Shown: positions 24,183 through 34,211, numbered from the stretch's first letter. The stretch is DNA of 64,000 nucleotides from Citrobacter tructae (GCF_004684345.1 NZ_CP038469.1:3472001-3536000); one strand, 5' to 3'. Notes: generated by a model from the letters alone, not told the origin. Made by a program: numbers and translations.

Positions 24183-26501
24183 ATGAAAATTAGCGATGGA
24201 AATTGGCTGATTCAACCCGGCCTAAATTTGATCAATCCGATTCAGGTGTTTGAGGTTGAACAGCAAGGTAATGAGATGATTGTCTATGTTGCGCCGCGCG
24301 ACGTGCGTGAACGTACCTGGCAGTTGGATACGCCGCTGTTTACTCTGCGCTTCTTCTCACCGCAGGAAGGCGTGGTGGGCGTGCGTATGGAGCACTTTCA
24401 GGGGGCGCTGGATACCGGCCCGCATTACCCGCTAAATGTGCTGCAGGATGTGAAGGTCGAGATGCACAACACCGCCGACTTTGCCGAACTGAAGAGCGGT
24501 AACTTGAGCGTGCGCGTCACCAAAGGTGAGTTCTGGTCACTGGACTTCCTGCGTAATGGCGAGCGTATCACGGGCAGCCAGCTAAAAAACAACGGCTATG
24601 CCCAGGATACCAACAGCGGGCGCAACTATATGTTCGAGCGCCTGGATCTGGGTGTCGGCGAAACCGTCTACGGTCTGGGTGAACGCTTTACCGCGCTGGT
24701 GCGTAACGGGCAAACAGTAGAAACCTGGAACCGCGACGGTGGTACCAGTACCGAACAATCTTACAAGAACATCCCGTTCTATATCACCAACCGTGGCTAC
24801 GGTGTGCTGGTGAATCATCCGCAGTGCGTGTCGTTTGAAATCGGCTCTGAAAAGGTGTCGAAAGTGCAGTTCAGCGTGGAAAGCGAGTATCTGGAATACT
24901 TCGTCATCGACGGCCCGACGCCGAAGGACGTGTTGAACCGTTACACCCAATTCACGGGCCGTCCGGCGCTGCCGCCAGCCTGGTCGTTCGGCCTGTGGCT
25001 GACCACGTCGTTCACGACCAATTACGACGAAGCGACGGTCAACAGCTTTATCGACGGCATGGCTGAACGCAGCTTGCCGCTGCACGTTTTCCACTTTGAC
25101 TGCTTCTGGATGAAAGCCTTCCAGTGGTGCGACTTCGAGTGGGATCCGCTGACCTTCCCGGACCCGGAAGGCATGATCCGCCGCCTGAAAGAGAAAGGGC
25201 TGAAGGTCTGCGTGTGGATTAACCCATATATCGGTCAGAAATCACCGATTTTCAACGAACTAAAAGAGAAAGGTTATCTGCTCAAGCGCCCGGATGGCTC
25301 CCTGTGGCAATGGGATAAATGGCAGCCTGGCCTGGCGATTTATGACTTCACCAATCCACAAGCCTGTGAATGGTATGCCAACAAGCTGAAAGGCTTGGTG
25401 GACATCGGCGTGGATTGCTTCAAAACTGACTTTGGCGAGCGCATCCCAACGGATGTCCAGTGGTTCGACGGCTCCGATCCACAGAAAATGCACAACCATT
25501 ATGCATATATCTACAACGAACTTGTGTGGAACGTACTCAAAGAAACCGTGGGTGAAGAAGAGGCCGTACTGTTCGCCCGTTCTGCGTCCGTGGGAGCGCA
25601 GCAGTTTCCGGTGCACTGGGGCGGTGACTGCTATGCCAACTACGAGTCGATGGCGGAAAGCCTGCGAGGTGGTTTATCCATCGGTATGTCCGGTTTTGGT
25701 TTCTGGAGCCACGATATCGGCGGCTTCGAAAATACCGCACCAACCCATGTCTACAAACGCTGGTGTGCGTTCGGGCTGCTCTCCAGCCATAGTCGCTTGC
25801 ATGGCAGCAAATCTTACCGTGTGCCGTGGGCGTACGACGACGAGTCCTGCGATGTGGTGCGCTACTTTACCGAGCAGAAATGCCGCATGATGCCGTATCT
25901 GTATCGCGAAGCGGCCCGTGCCAGTGCGCACGGAACGCCAATGATGCGCGCAATGATGCTGGAATTCCCGGACGATCCGGCGTGCGACTACCTCGACCGT
26001 CAGTACATGCTGGGCGATAGTGTGATGGTGGCGCCGGTGTTCAGTGAGGCGGGCGATGTGCAGTTTTACTTGCCGGAAGGACGCTGGACGCACCTATGGC
26101 GCAACGATGAGGTGGCGGGTAGCCGCTGGCATAAACAGCAGCACGACTTCCTGAGTCTGCCGGTCTACGTGCGTGAAAACACCCTGCTGGCGCTGGGCAG
26201 CAATAACCAGAAGCCGGATTACGCCTGGCACGAAGGGACGGCATTCCAGTTGTTCCACCTGCAAGAGGGCAGGGAAGCGATTTGTGAAGTCCCGGCGGCT
26301 GACGGCTCGGTTATCTTCACGCTGAATGCGAAACGTGTGGGTAATACCATCACCGTGCAAGGTGTCGGTGAAGCGCGTAACTGGACGCTGTGCCTGCGTA
26401 ATGTTCAGAAAATTGGCGGCATTAAATGCGGGTCGCACCTGGATAGCGAGCTGGGTGTAGTCATCACTCCACAGGGCAGTGAGCTGACGATTACCCTTTA
26501 A
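24183..26501 (+). CDS. yicI: YicI, alpha-xylosidase of glycoside hydrolase family 31
   Basis: The 772-residue protein has the same length as E. coli YicI and about 90% or more visible identity. YicI removes alpha-linked xylose from the non-reducing end of oligosaccharides such as isoprimeverose. The GH31 nucleophile region F-K-T-D-F-G-E-R-I-P (Asp416 by alignment) and the acid/base region W-G-G-D-C-Y-A-N-Y (Asp482) are intact, as is the H-F-D-C-F-W-M-K loop characteristic of the xyloside-specific branch. The start at 24183 follows AAGGAACC and matches the E. coli N-terminus; an upstream in-frame extension lies inside yicJ. A BIME follows the stop. Confidence 0.97.
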   Translation: MKISDGNWLIQPGLNLINPIQVFEVEQQGNEMIVYVAPRDVRERTWQLDTPLFTLRFFSPQEGVVGVRMEHFQGALDTGPHYPLNVLQDVKVEMHNTADFAELKSGNLSVRVTKGEFWSLDFLRNGERITGSQLKNNGYAQDTNSGRNYMFERLDLGVGETVYGLGERFTALVRNGQTVETWNRDGGTSTEQSYKNIPFYITNRGYGVLVNHPQCVSFEIGSEKVSKVQFSVESEYLEYFVIDGPTPKDVLNRYTQFTGRPALPPAWSFGLWLTTSFTTNYDEATVNSFIDGMAERSLPLHVFHFDCFWMKAFQWCDFEWDPLTFPDPEGMIRRLKEKGLKVCVWINPYIGQKSPIFNELKEKGYLLKRPDGSLWQWDKWQPGLAIYDFTNPQACEWYANKLKGLVDIGVDCFKTDFGERIPTDVQWFDGSDPQKMHNHYAYIYNELVWNVLKETVGEEEAVLFARSASVGAQQFPVHWGGDCYANYESMAESLRGGLSIGMSGFGFWSHDIGGFENTAPTHVYKRWCAFGLLSSHSRLHGSKSYRVPWAYDDESCDVVRYFTEQKCRMMPYLYREAARASAHGTPMMRAMMLEFPDDPACDYLDRQYMLGDSVMVAPVFSEAGDVQFYLPEGRWTHLWRNDEVAGSRWHKQQHDFLSLPVYVRENTLLALGSNNQKPDYAWHEGTAFQLFHLQEGREAICEVPAADGSVIFTLNAKRVGNTITVQGVGEARNWTLCLRNVQKIGGIKCGSHLDSELGVVITPQGSELTITL

Positions 26502-26518
26502 ATTTTTGTTGATATGGT

Positions 26519-26601
26519 GCCGGATGGCGACGCTAAAGCGTTCTGTCCGGCCCATGAAGGTATATGCTCAGGCCTGATAAGCGTAGCGCCATCAGGCAAG
26601 G
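26519..26601. repeat. BIME: paired REP (palindromic unit) sequences
   Basis: Two palindromic units are visible, GCCGGATGGCGACGCT...TCTGTCCGGC and GGCCTGATAAGCGTAGCGCC with ATCAGGC. They lie between the convergent yicI and yicH genes. REP/BIME elements stabilise upstream mRNA, bind gyrase, and often take the place of a terminator. Confidence 0.88.
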
Positions 26602-26603
26602 GT

Positions 26604-28319
26604 TCACTGCCCTGGAGCCGCCTCGGTCGACGTCACTTCTCCGCCAGATACTACCCCCGCCTGCATGGTCTGCGTCACCTGTTGCTTCTCTGCATTAACC
26701 GCATGCAGTTGGCCGTTCACCGTGGGCTTGAGCGGCTTATCTGCCTGCATATTGCCGCTGGCGGCGAGCTGGATGTTGCCGTCGCCGGAAATCGGCAGCG
26801 CAGGCCATCCCCACTGTTGCAGAATAGCCATTGGCACGCCGCGCCCGTTCAGGCTGACCTGTGTCTGACGCTGCGGAAGCTGAGAGATGCTGGCGGTAGC
26901 CTCCAGCAGCCCTTTTTCCGTATATGCACTCAGTTCGCTGATATTGATCGTGCTGCTGTTCGCCGTAAGCGCCAGAGAAGGGCGGCGCACGTCGGTGCGG
27001 TTAAACGTCGCTGCAGCGGCATTGAGCGTGGCGCTACCGCTCCAGACCCCCCACTGATTATTCTGTACCAGTCCGAGGTTAGCGCCATAACCGTCCAGCG
27101 CGGTGAGCTGCCACGGGAATGTTGGATCGATATCAATCACCAGATTACGGCTGGCGCTGAATTTTTTCAGCGTCAGGTTGTTCAGCCAGGCCGGCAGGGG
27201 GGTCATCCATAGCTGTTTCCAGTTTTCTGGCAGCGTATATTCCAGCCCGGCAACGGCGGTATCGTCGAGGACCAGCGCTTTGTTGCTACGCAGCCAGTTA
27301 CCAGACGTTCTGACCATGCCGCCTTCCCAGCGGGTGGTGAACTGGCGTAGCGCAATGCCCTGCGGTGAGAACTCGGCGTTGAGGATGGGATCGAAGAAGT
27401 GCAGTGAGCCGTAGATAAACTCGCTGGCGTTCATCGACAGTTTTCCTTCCTGGGTTTGCCAGTCGTCCTTGCTGAACGTCATGTTGCGCAAGCTGAGATC
27501 GAGATCCGTTACCGCCCAATCAGGGCCTTGCAGACGGGCGTCTGTTACCTCAAGTCGACCAATTTGCAGGGAGGGGACAGACATTAATGGTGCAAAAAAG
27601 TCGGCCAAAGATTTGTCGCTTTGTAGTCGAATATCGTTCAGTCGCAGATTCTCCACAACCCAACTGCCGTCTGGATTCCGCTGCGCAACTCCGGTTAATG
27701 CGCCACGCGCCACGTCTGCGCCAATGTTGCTGAGCGTCACCCGATCATGATCAATGCTGCCTTCAATCAACACGTTAGTGGTGGGAACGTCGTTTAGCGT
27801 CAACGAACTGGCGCTGAGCTGAATTTGTGCTTTGCTGCCGAGAATTTTACCGGCTTCAGGGCTCCAGGGAATGACGCCGCCATTCACGCGTTGAGCGCTG
27901 AGGTTCCACTCACTGCCGGGGCTGTTGAGCGCCATATCCTGCAACTGCAGGCGATCGGCCTGGAATGGCAGCGGCGCGGTCTGTTGGGAAAGATTCAACG
28001 TACCGCTTTGTAGCAGAATGGTGTCCACGTGCATCGGGTCGGTGATTTGGCGGCTGCTCAATCCAATATCGACCGTTTTTGCTACCAGCGTGGCGGGCTG
28101 ACCATCCCGGCCAAAAGTAACGTTTGCCAGGAGAATGTGAGAGGGGGAAGAAAACCGGTGATCGATGGCATCAAATGCCAGATGGTAGCTGCTGTTCTCC
28201 GAGACCCAGGCGCTGACATGCTCTGCGCCCCAGCGGGTTTGCAGTAGAAAATACAGGCCGAGGATCGCCACTGCAAGGGCGATCAGCACGTAAAGAAGCA
28301 GCTTTCCAATAAATTTCAT
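26604..28319 (-). CDS. yicH: YicH, AsmA-family inner-membrane-anchored protein
   Basis: The 571-residue protein has one N-terminal membrane segment (K-L-L-L-Y-V-L-I-A-L-A-V-A-I-L-G-L-Y-F-L-L). A long periplasmic part follows with the repeated beta-strand pattern of AsmA proteins. It matches E. coli YicH over its whole length. AsmA-like proteins are thought to bridge inner and outer membrane and help phospholipid transport; YicH is one of the smaller, less-studied members. The ATG at 28319 gives the same N-terminus as in E. coli. Confidence 0.94.
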   Translation of the reverse strand: MKFIGKLLLYVLIALAVAILGLYFLLQTRWGAEHVSAWVSENSSYHLAFDAIDHRFSSPSHILLANVTFGRDGQPATLVAKTVDIGLSSRQITDPMHVDTILLQSGTLNLSQQTAPLPFQADRLQLQDMALNSPGSEWNLSAQRVNGGVIPWSPEAGKILGSKAQIQLSASSLTLNDVPTTNVLIEGSIDHDRVTLSNIGADVARGALTGVAQRNPDGSWVVENLRLNDIRLQSDKSLADFFAPLMSVPSLQIGRLEVTDARLQGPDWAVTDLDLSLRNMTFSKDDWQTQEGKLSMNASEFIYGSLHFFDPILNAEFSPQGIALRQFTTRWEGGMVRTSGNWLRSNKALVLDDTAVAGLEYTLPENWKQLWMTPLPAWLNNLTLKKFSASRNLVIDIDPTFPWQLTALDGYGANLGLVQNNQWGVWSGSATLNAAAATFNRTDVRRPSLALTANSSTINISELSAYTEKGLLEATASISQLPQRQTQVSLNGRGVPMAILQQWGWPALPISGDGNIQLAASGNMQADKPLKPTVNGQLHAVNAEKQQVTQTMQAGVVSGGEVTSTEAAPGQ

Positions 28320-28440
28320 GGTCTTCCATCCCGCAAAGTACACGTAGTCAAGTTATGCACGATTTACGCGCAATCCTCAAGGCGGGAATAGTGAAAGAGC
28401 GTTACAGCGGCGTTGATTCAGAACCAACGCCGCACTTCGC

Positions 28441-29832
28441 TTATTGTTTTTCTGGCGGGAAAACGAGGTTCAGAACGATAGCGGTAATACCACCTGCGGC
28501 AATGCCGGAAGAGAGCAGGTTTTTCACCCAGTCCGGGGCAAACTGCAGGATCAGCGGCTGCTGGGAGACACCCAATCCGACAGCCAGCGACAGGGCGATT
28601 ATTAGGATTGCGCGACGGTTCAGCGGCTCGCGAGAAACAATGCGCACCCCGGATGCGGCGATGGTACCGAACATCACCAGTGTGGCGCCGCCCAGAACCG
28701 GTTCTGGAATGTGCTGTACAAAACCACTGACCGCAGGGAACAAGCCCAGCACAATCAGCATCAGCGCCACCACAAAACCGACATAGCGGCTGGCAACGCC
28801 GGTTAACTGGATGACCCCGTTGTTCTGTCCGAAACAGGAGTTCGGGAATGTGTTGAACACGGCAGAAACAAATGAGTTCAGTCCGTTCGCCAGCACGCCG
28901 CCTTTCAGGCGTTTCATATACAGCGGGCCGGAAACCGGTTGCTCGGAGACATCGGAAGTGGCGGTAATATCACCAATGGTTTCCAGCGAGGTGATCATAA
29001 AGACCAGCATCAGCGGTAGCAGTAAATTCCAGTCGATGCCGAGGCCATAGTACAGCGGTGTTGGCACCATGATCAGGTCCTGACTCACCGGCGCGGTATT
29101 TTGCGGCAGCATATCCATAAACCAAGCCAGCAGGTAGCCCGCCGCCATTGCGATCACCAGTGACGCAACGCGCAGGTATGGGTTGCGCTGGCGGTTAAGC
29201 AGAATAATAAGCGCCAGCACGACGCCAGCCAGCATCAGATTCTTCGGTGCACCAAAGGTATTGTCGCTCATGGCTGCGTAACCGCCGCCAATTGACGTCA
29301 GGCCTACTTGAATCAGTGACAGGCCGATGATCATCACCACCACGCCTGAAACCAGTGGGGTGATAATACGGCGCGCCAGATGCAGTACGCGTGAGATAAC
29401 CATCTCGGTGCAGCTTGCCAGCATCAGTGTGCCGAACAATGCCGCCATCATGGTTGGGACATCTGCGCCGCCGGTTTTCAGTGCCGTACCGCCCATAATC
29501 AACGGTGCCACAAAGTTAAAACTGGTTCCCTGAATAGATAACAGCCCTGAGCCGACCGGCCCCCAGGCTTTGATCTGAATGATAGAAGCCACGCCGGATG
29601 CGAACAGCGACATACTGATAATGTGTTGAGTATCCTGAGCCGGTAAACCGAGCGCCTGGCAGATAAGCAGGGCAGGCGTGATCACCGCGACGAACATGGC
29701 CAGCAGGTGCTGACAGGCGGCAAACAGGGTCTGAGCTAACGGGGGGCGATCTTCAAGACGGTAAATCAGTTCACTGTTGTGAGCCTGCGCAACCGGTTGC
29801 GCATTTGTTGGCTCTACGGCGTTAACGGACAT
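28441..29832 (-). CDS. xanP: XanP, xanthine:proton symporter (NCS2 family)
   Basis: A 463-residue NCS2 transporter with about 14 membrane segments, nearly identical to E. coli XanP (YicE). The family signature F-G-Q-N-N-G-V-I-Q-L-T-G-V-A-S-R and the conserved helix with S-L-E-T-I-G-D are intact. XanP imports xanthine with high affinity using the proton gradient. I chose the ATG at 29832, which gives the E. coli length. A perfect PurR-type operator lies about 55 bases upstream. Confidence 0.97.
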   Translation of the reverse strand: MSVNAVEPTNAQPVAQAHNSELIYRLEDRPPLAQTLFAACQHLLAMFVAVITPALLICQALGLPAQDTQHIISMSLFASGVASIIQIKAWGPVGSGLLSIQGTSFNFVAPLIMGGTALKTGGADVPTMMAALFGTLMLASCTEMVISRVLHLARRIITPLVSGVVVMIIGLSLIQVGLTSIGGGYAAMSDNTFGAPKNLMLAGVVLALIILLNRQRNPYLRVASLVIAMAAGYLLAWFMDMLPQNTAPVSQDLIMVPTPLYYGLGIDWNLLLPLMLVFMITSLETIGDITATSDVSEQPVSGPLYMKRLKGGVLANGLNSFVSAVFNTFPNSCFGQNNGVIQLTGVASRYVGFVVALMLIVLGLFPAVSGFVQHIPEPVLGGATLVMFGTIAASGVRIVSREPLNRRAILIIALSLAVGLGVSQQPLILQFAPDWVKNLLSSGIAAGGITAIVLNLVFPPEKQ

Positions 29833-29884
29833 CAGAGGCAATCCCATGGTGGAAAAGCGGTGATTTTATCTGACCAGGGCAGAA

Positions 29885-29900
29885 AAGCAAACGTTTGCTA
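29885..29900. promoter_or_regulatory. Probable PurR operator upstream of xanP
   Basis: AAGCAAACGTTTGCTA contains the perfect palindrome AGCAAACGTTTGCT. It matches the PurR consensus ACGCAAACGTTTGCGT at its twelve central positions. PurR with hypoxanthine or guanine would repress xanP when purines are plentiful. Confidence 0.85.
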
Positions 29901-30057
29901 GCAGGTATTCTTAATATTTAAAACGGATAAACAAACATTTTTATATAACTTTTCATCATTTTCTGCTTAAAATCCACCCCGAAAACTCAATAAGAGCTAA
30001 AAATCGGTCTGGAATGCATCGTGCGTGATTGTGCTAAACGCACTAATGGAGCTGTAA

Positions 30058-31263
30058 ATGTTTTATCTCGATACGTTATCAACACTGGTTGCGGCAACCC
30101 TGGTGTTGCTGCTGGGACGTAAGCTTGTCCAGTCTGTTCCCTTCCTGAAGAAATACACGATTCCTGAACCCGTTGCGGGTGGTTTACTGGTAGCGATCGC
30201 ACTGCTAGTACTGAAAAAAAGCATGGGCTGGGAAGTGAACTTCGATATGACCCTGCGCGATCCGCTGATGCTGGCGTTCTTCGCCACTATCGGCCTGAAC
30301 GCCAATATCGCCAGTCTGCGCGCTGGTGGCCGCGTGGTAGGTATCTTTCTGATTGTGGTTGTTGGCCTGCTGCTGATGCAAAACGCTATCGGTATTGGTA
30401 TGGCGACCCTGCTGGGCCTGGATCCGCTGATGGGTCTGATCGCCGGTTCGATAACCCTCTCTGGCGGACACGGAACCGGGGCCGCGTGGAGCAAGCTGTT
30501 TATTGAACGCTATGGCTTCACCAATGCCACTGAAGTGGCGATGGCGTGCGCAACGTTTGGTCTGGTGCTGGGCGGACTGATTGGCGGCCCGGTAGCGCGC
30601 TATCTGGTCAAACACTCCACCACGCCGGACGGTATGCCGGACGATCAGGCCGTGCCAACCGCGTTTGAGAAACCGGATGTCGGGCGCATGATCACCTCGC
30701 TGGTGCTGATTGAAACCATCGCGCTGATCGCTATCTGTCTGACGGTGGGCAAAATCGTTGCGCAACTGCTGGTCGGAACGGTGCTGGAACTGCCAACCTT
30801 TGTCTGCGTGCTGTTTGTCGGGGTGATCCTCAGCAATGGCCTGGCGTTAATGGGTTTTTATCGGGTGTTTGAGCGTGCGGTTTCAGTGCTGGGCAACGTG
30901 AGCCTGTCGCTGTTCCTGGCAATGGCGTTGATGAGCCTGAAGCTGTGGGAGCTGGCTTCGCTGGCGCTGCCAATGCTGGCGATTTTGGTTGTGCAGACGA
31001 TCTTCATGGCGCTGTACGCCATATTTGTCACCTGGCGCATGATGGGCAAGAACTACGATGCCGCCGTACTGGCAGCCGGGCACTGCGGTTTTGGTCTCGG
31101 CGCAACGCCGACGGCTATTGCCAACATGCAGGCGATTACCGAGCGTTTTGGCCCATCGCACACTGCATTTTTAGTCGTGCCGATGGTGGGGGCGTTCTTC
31201 ATCGATATCGTCAACGCGCTGGTGATTAAGCTGTATCTACTGTTGCCGATTTTTGCGCAATAA
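30058..31263 (+). CDS. gltS: GltS, sodium:glutamate symporter
   Basis: A 401-residue inner-membrane protein with ten or more hydrophobic segments and the two inverted reentrant-loop repeats of the ESS family (S-I-T-L-S-G-G-H-G-T-G-A-A-W near residue 141; G-H-C-G-F-G-L-G-A-T-P-T-A-I near 341). Length and sequence match E. coli GltS, which takes up L- and D-glutamate with sodium. GGAGC precedes the ATG. It is divergent from xanP and convergent with recG. Confidence 0.97.
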   Translation: MFYLDTLSTLVAATLVLLLGRKLVQSVPFLKKYTIPEPVAGGLLVAIALLVLKKSMGWEVNFDMTLRDPLMLAFFATIGLNANIASLRAGGRVVGIFLIVVVGLLLMQNAIGIGMATLLGLDPLMGLIAGSITLSGGHGTGAAWSKLFIERYGFTNATEVAMACATFGLVLGGLIGGPVARYLVKHSTTPDGMPDDQAVPTAFEKPDVGRMITSLVLIETIALIAICLTVGKIVAQLLVGTVLELPTFVCVLFVGVILSNGLALMGFYRVFERAVSVLGNVSLSLFLAMALMSLKLWELASLALPMLAILVVQTIFMALYAIFVTWRMMGKNYDAAVLAAGHCGFGLGATPTAIANMQAITERFGPSHTAFLVVPMVGAFFIDIVNALVIKLYLLLPIFAQ

Positions 31264-31270
31264 ACGTCGT

Positions 31271-31292
31271 GCGGCGGTATGACAACCGCCGC
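31271..31292. terminator. Hairpin between convergent gltS and recG
   Basis: GCGGCGGT (31271-31278) and ACCGCCGC (31285-31292) flank ATGACA. CGTTATTTA follows on the plus strand. It probably ends gltS transcription. Confidence 0.7.
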
Positions 31293-31305
31293 CGTTATTT
31301 ATCGA

Positions 31306-33387
31306 TCACGCGTTGGAATAGCGCTCGGTTTCCGGCATCCAGCGCTCAATCAGCGCCACCGCCTGTTGCGGGTAACGTTCGTGAATATGACGGGCAATGC
31401 GCTGAACTTCCGGAATAATAGCCTGATCACGCAGTAGGTCCGCTACTTTGAATTCTGCCGTCCCCGTCTGACGGGTCCCCAGCAGTTCGCCCGGGCCGCG
31501 GATCTCCAAATCTTTTTGCGCAATCACAAACCCGTCGTTGCTGTCCCGCAGAACCTGCAGGCGTTTCTGCGCAGTTTTTGATAGCGGTGATTTGTAGAGT
31601 AGCACGCAGTGGGAGGCCACCGCGCCACGGCCAACGCGGCCGCGTAGCTGATGCAGTTGGGCCAGACCTAAGCGCTCCGGGTTTTCGATAATCATCAGGC
31701 TGGCGTTGGGGACGTCTACACCCACTTCAATCACCGTGGTGGCGATCAGCAGATGCAGTTCACCTTGCTTAAAGGCGGCCATCACCGACTGTTTCTCGGC
31801 GGGTTTCATGCGTCCGTGAACCAGACCAATATTGAGTTCCGGCAGGGCTAGTTTCAGCTCTTCCCATGTGGCTTCTGCCGCCTGAGCCTCTAACAAGTCA
31901 GACTCTTCAATCAGCGTGCAAACCCAGTATGCCTGGCGTCCTTCATGGGTACAGGCGTTGCGCACGCGGTCAATAATATCGCTGCGACGGGTATCCGGAA
32001 TGGCGACTGTGGTGACCGGCGTACGACCCGGCGGGAGTTCGTCAATTACTGACGTGTCGAGATCGGCATAAGCGGTCATTGCCAGCGTGCGCGGGATTGG
32101 CGTGGCGGTCATGATCAGCTGGTGCGGGTGGAAACCCTGCTGCTGACCTTTCTCCCACAGTGCCAGACGCTGATGCACACCAAAACGATGCTGTTCATCG
32201 ATGATAACCAGCGCCAGTCCGTTGAACTGTACCTGCTCCTGGAAAATGGCATGCGTACCGACAATCATCTGCACCTGACCGCTGGCGATGGCTTCTTGCT
32301 GCGCCTGGCGCGCTTTGCCTTTCTGTTTACCTGCCAACCAACCCACTTCAACACCCAGCGGCGCGAACCAGTTGCGGAAGTTATTCGCATGCTGTTCGGC
32401 CAGTAACTCGGTGGGGGCCATCAACGCCACCTGCTTGCCATGGGCGATAGCCCGTAGGGCAGCAAGCGCCGCGACTAGCGTTTTTCCGGAGCCGACATCG
32501 CCCTGTACCAGGCGCATCATGGGGATATCCAGCGCCATGTCGCGTTCGATCTCGGCGGTGACACGGGCCTGCGCAGCCGTTGGTTTAAACGGTAACGCCG
32601 CCAGTAGCTTATCTTTCAGCGCGTTGTTGGCGCTCAACGGCTGGGAGTGAAAACGCTGCGCCCCGGCACGTAATGCCAGCATGCTGAGGTTATGCGCCAG
32701 TAATTCTTCCAGAATCAGGCGTCGCTGTGCCGGATGTTGCCCGGTTTCGAGATCGCTGAGCTGTAGCGATGGCGGCGGACGGTGCAGCGTGCGCAGCGCT
32801 TCCGGCAGGCTCATCATGCCCTGCAACAACTCTGGCGGCAGCAGCTCGGCAATGGCGCAGGTATCGAGCAGATCCAGCGCCTGATCGGTCAGTTTGCGCA
32901 GCGTGGCCTGCTTCACGCCTTCGGTGGTTGGATACACCGGTGTGAGCGTTTCCTGCAATTCCGGCGTGCTGAGATCGCCTTGCACGCGGTATTCTGGGTG
33001 AATCATTTCTGCGCCGTATTTCCCGCGTTTGGCTTCACCGTATGCCAGCACCCGGCGGCCGGTGGCAAGGCTGTTTTTCATCGCTGCGCTGAAATTGAAA
33101 AAGCGCATGGTGAGAATGCCGGAGCCATCGCTGATCTGGCAGGTCATCATCCGGCGTCCACCGAAGGTGATATTGCAGCTCAGCACTTCGCCTTCAACGG
33201 TGGCATAGACGCCCGGTAGCAGTTCGCCAATTGGGTACAGATGGGTACGATCTTCGTAACGCAGAGGGAGGTGGAGCAGGAGGTCCTGCACGGTGTGCAG
33301 GCCAATTTTCGCCAGTTTACTGCTTTGTGCTGCGCCAACTCCCGTGAGGGAATTGAGTGGAATGGCATCCAGTAAACGGCCTTTCAT
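31306..33387 (-). CDS. recG: RecG, ATP-dependent DNA branch-migration helicase
   Basis: The 693-residue protein has the same length as E. coli RecG. An N-terminal wedge/OB domain (about 50-150) binds branched DNA. The superfamily 2 motor follows, with Walker A G-D-V-G-S-G-K-T, the D-E-Q-H box, and motif VI in Q-L-R-G-R-V-G-R-G. RecG reverses stalled forks and processes Holliday junctions and R-loops. It is the last gene of the rpoZ-spoT-trmH-recG operon and starts five bases after trmH. The ATG at 33387 reproduces the E. coli N-terminus (M-K-G-R-L-L-D). Confidence 0.98.
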   Translation of the reverse strand: MKGRLLDAIPLNSLTGVGAAQSSKLAKIGLHTVQDLLLHLPLRYEDRTHLYPIGELLPGVYATVEGEVLSCNITFGGRRMMTCQISDGSGILTMRFFNFSAAMKNSLATGRRVLAYGEAKRGKYGAEMIHPEYRVQGDLSTPELQETLTPVYPTTEGVKQATLRKLTDQALDLLDTCAIAELLPPELLQGMMSLPEALRTLHRPPPSLQLSDLETGQHPAQRRLILEELLAHNLSMLALRAGAQRFHSQPLSANNALKDKLLAALPFKPTAAQARVTAEIERDMALDIPMMRLVQGDVGSGKTLVAALAALRAIAHGKQVALMAPTELLAEQHANNFRNWFAPLGVEVGWLAGKQKGKARQAQQEAIASGQVQMIVGTHAIFQEQVQFNGLALVIIDEQHRFGVHQRLALWEKGQQQGFHPHQLIMTATPIPRTLAMTAYADLDTSVIDELPPGRTPVTTVAIPDTRRSDIIDRVRNACTHEGRQAYWVCTLIEESDLLEAQAAEATWEELKLALPELNIGLVHGRMKPAEKQSVMAAFKQGELHLLIATTVIEVGVDVPNASLMIIENPERLGLAQLHQLRGRVGRGAVASHCVLLYKSPLSKTAQKRLQVLRDSNDGFVIAQKDLEIRGPGELLGTRQTGTAEFKVADLLRDQAIIPEVQRIARHIHERYPQQAVALIERWMPETERYSNA

Positions 33388-33392
33388 CGCGT

Positions 33393-34082
33393 TTATCTCG
33401 CAGATTGCATAGTGGCCCACCACGTTGCATCGGCTTCAATTTCGCCCTGCGAGTTTACGTGAGGGTAGGGAAGACCTTTGCGCTTGGCCACGTTAGCCAG
33501 CACCGGATAACCGCCTTCAAACAGTAAGCGCTGCTGTTCGTCTTGTGGCAGCATGCTGTTTTCTCGTCGGTACATGCCAGCATTTTGCCGCTGGCGCTGT
33601 GCTTCATACAGAATCAGCGCGGAGGCGACCGAAACGTTCAGCGACTGCACCATGCCAATCATGGGAATGATGATGTCCTGATCCGCAAGGTCTAACGCTT
33701 CCTGAGTAATGCCGGTTTTTTCCTGGCCCATCAGGATGCAGGTGGGGCGCGTGTAATCAATCTCGCGGAAATCGACGGCTTTATCAGAGAGGTGTGTCGC
33801 CAGAACCTGCATGCCCTGGCTTTTTAAATGTGTAACCGCATCACCAATGGTACGGTGAGTCTTCACCTGCACCCAACTGTTGCTACCCGCCGCAGAAGAG
33901 GCCATGGTGCGCATGCGGCTACCCGGCCAGACGGCGTGGACTTCATGTACGCCAACAGCATCTGCGGTACGAATGATCGCAGAAACGTTATGAGGTTTAT
34001 GGACCTGCTCCATGCAGACGGTCAGATCGGGCTGACGCCGTGCGAGCATCTCGCGGATACGTGCATAGCGCTGTTCATTCAT
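33393..34082 (-). CDS. trmH: TrmH (SpoU), tRNA guanosine-18 2'-O-methyltransferase
   Basis: A 229-residue SPOUT methyltransferase that methylates Gm18 in the D-loop of a subset of tRNAs using S-adenosylmethionine. The three SpoU motifs are present: N-V-S-A-I-I-R-T-A-D-A, L-M-G-Q-E-K-T-G-I, and I-P-M-I-G-M-V-Q-S-L-N-V-S-V-A-S-A in the trefoil knot. The ATG at 34082 matches the E. coli N-terminus better than the first ATG of the frame. It lies between spoT and recG in the usual operon, though an ERIC-like repeat separates it from spoT here. Confidence 0.97.
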   Translation of the reverse strand: MNEQRYARIREMLARRQPDLTVCMEQVHKPHNVSAIIRTADAVGVHEVHAVWPGSRMRTMASSAAGSNSWVQVKTHRTIGDAVTHLKSQGMQVLATHLSDKAVDFREIDYTRPTCILMGQEKTGITQEALDLADQDIIIPMIGMVQSLNVSVASALILYEAQRQRQNAGMYRRENSMLPQDEQQRLLFEGGYPVLANVAKRKGLPYPHVNSQGEIEADATWWATMQSAR

Positions 34083-34095
34083 ATACACATCATCC

Positions 34096-34200
34096 TTCAA
34101 ATCGCCTCGGCGTTAGCTGCTCTCACTCACCCCAGCCACGTACTTTAGTACGCTTCTGGGGATTCATTCGTTTGCCGCCTTGATGCAATTCGAATGATTT
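34096..34200. repeat. ERIC/IRU repeat between spoT and trmH
   Basis: The central inverted repeat CTCACTCACCCCAGCCACGT / AAGTAC / CTTCTGGGGATTCATTCG and the right arm GCCGCCTTGATGCAATTCGAA are typical of enterobacterial repetitive intergenic consensus elements. The left end is degenerate. It is transcribed as part of the spoT-trmH mRNA. Confidence 0.85.
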
Positions 34201-34211
34201 TGTGTAGAAAA

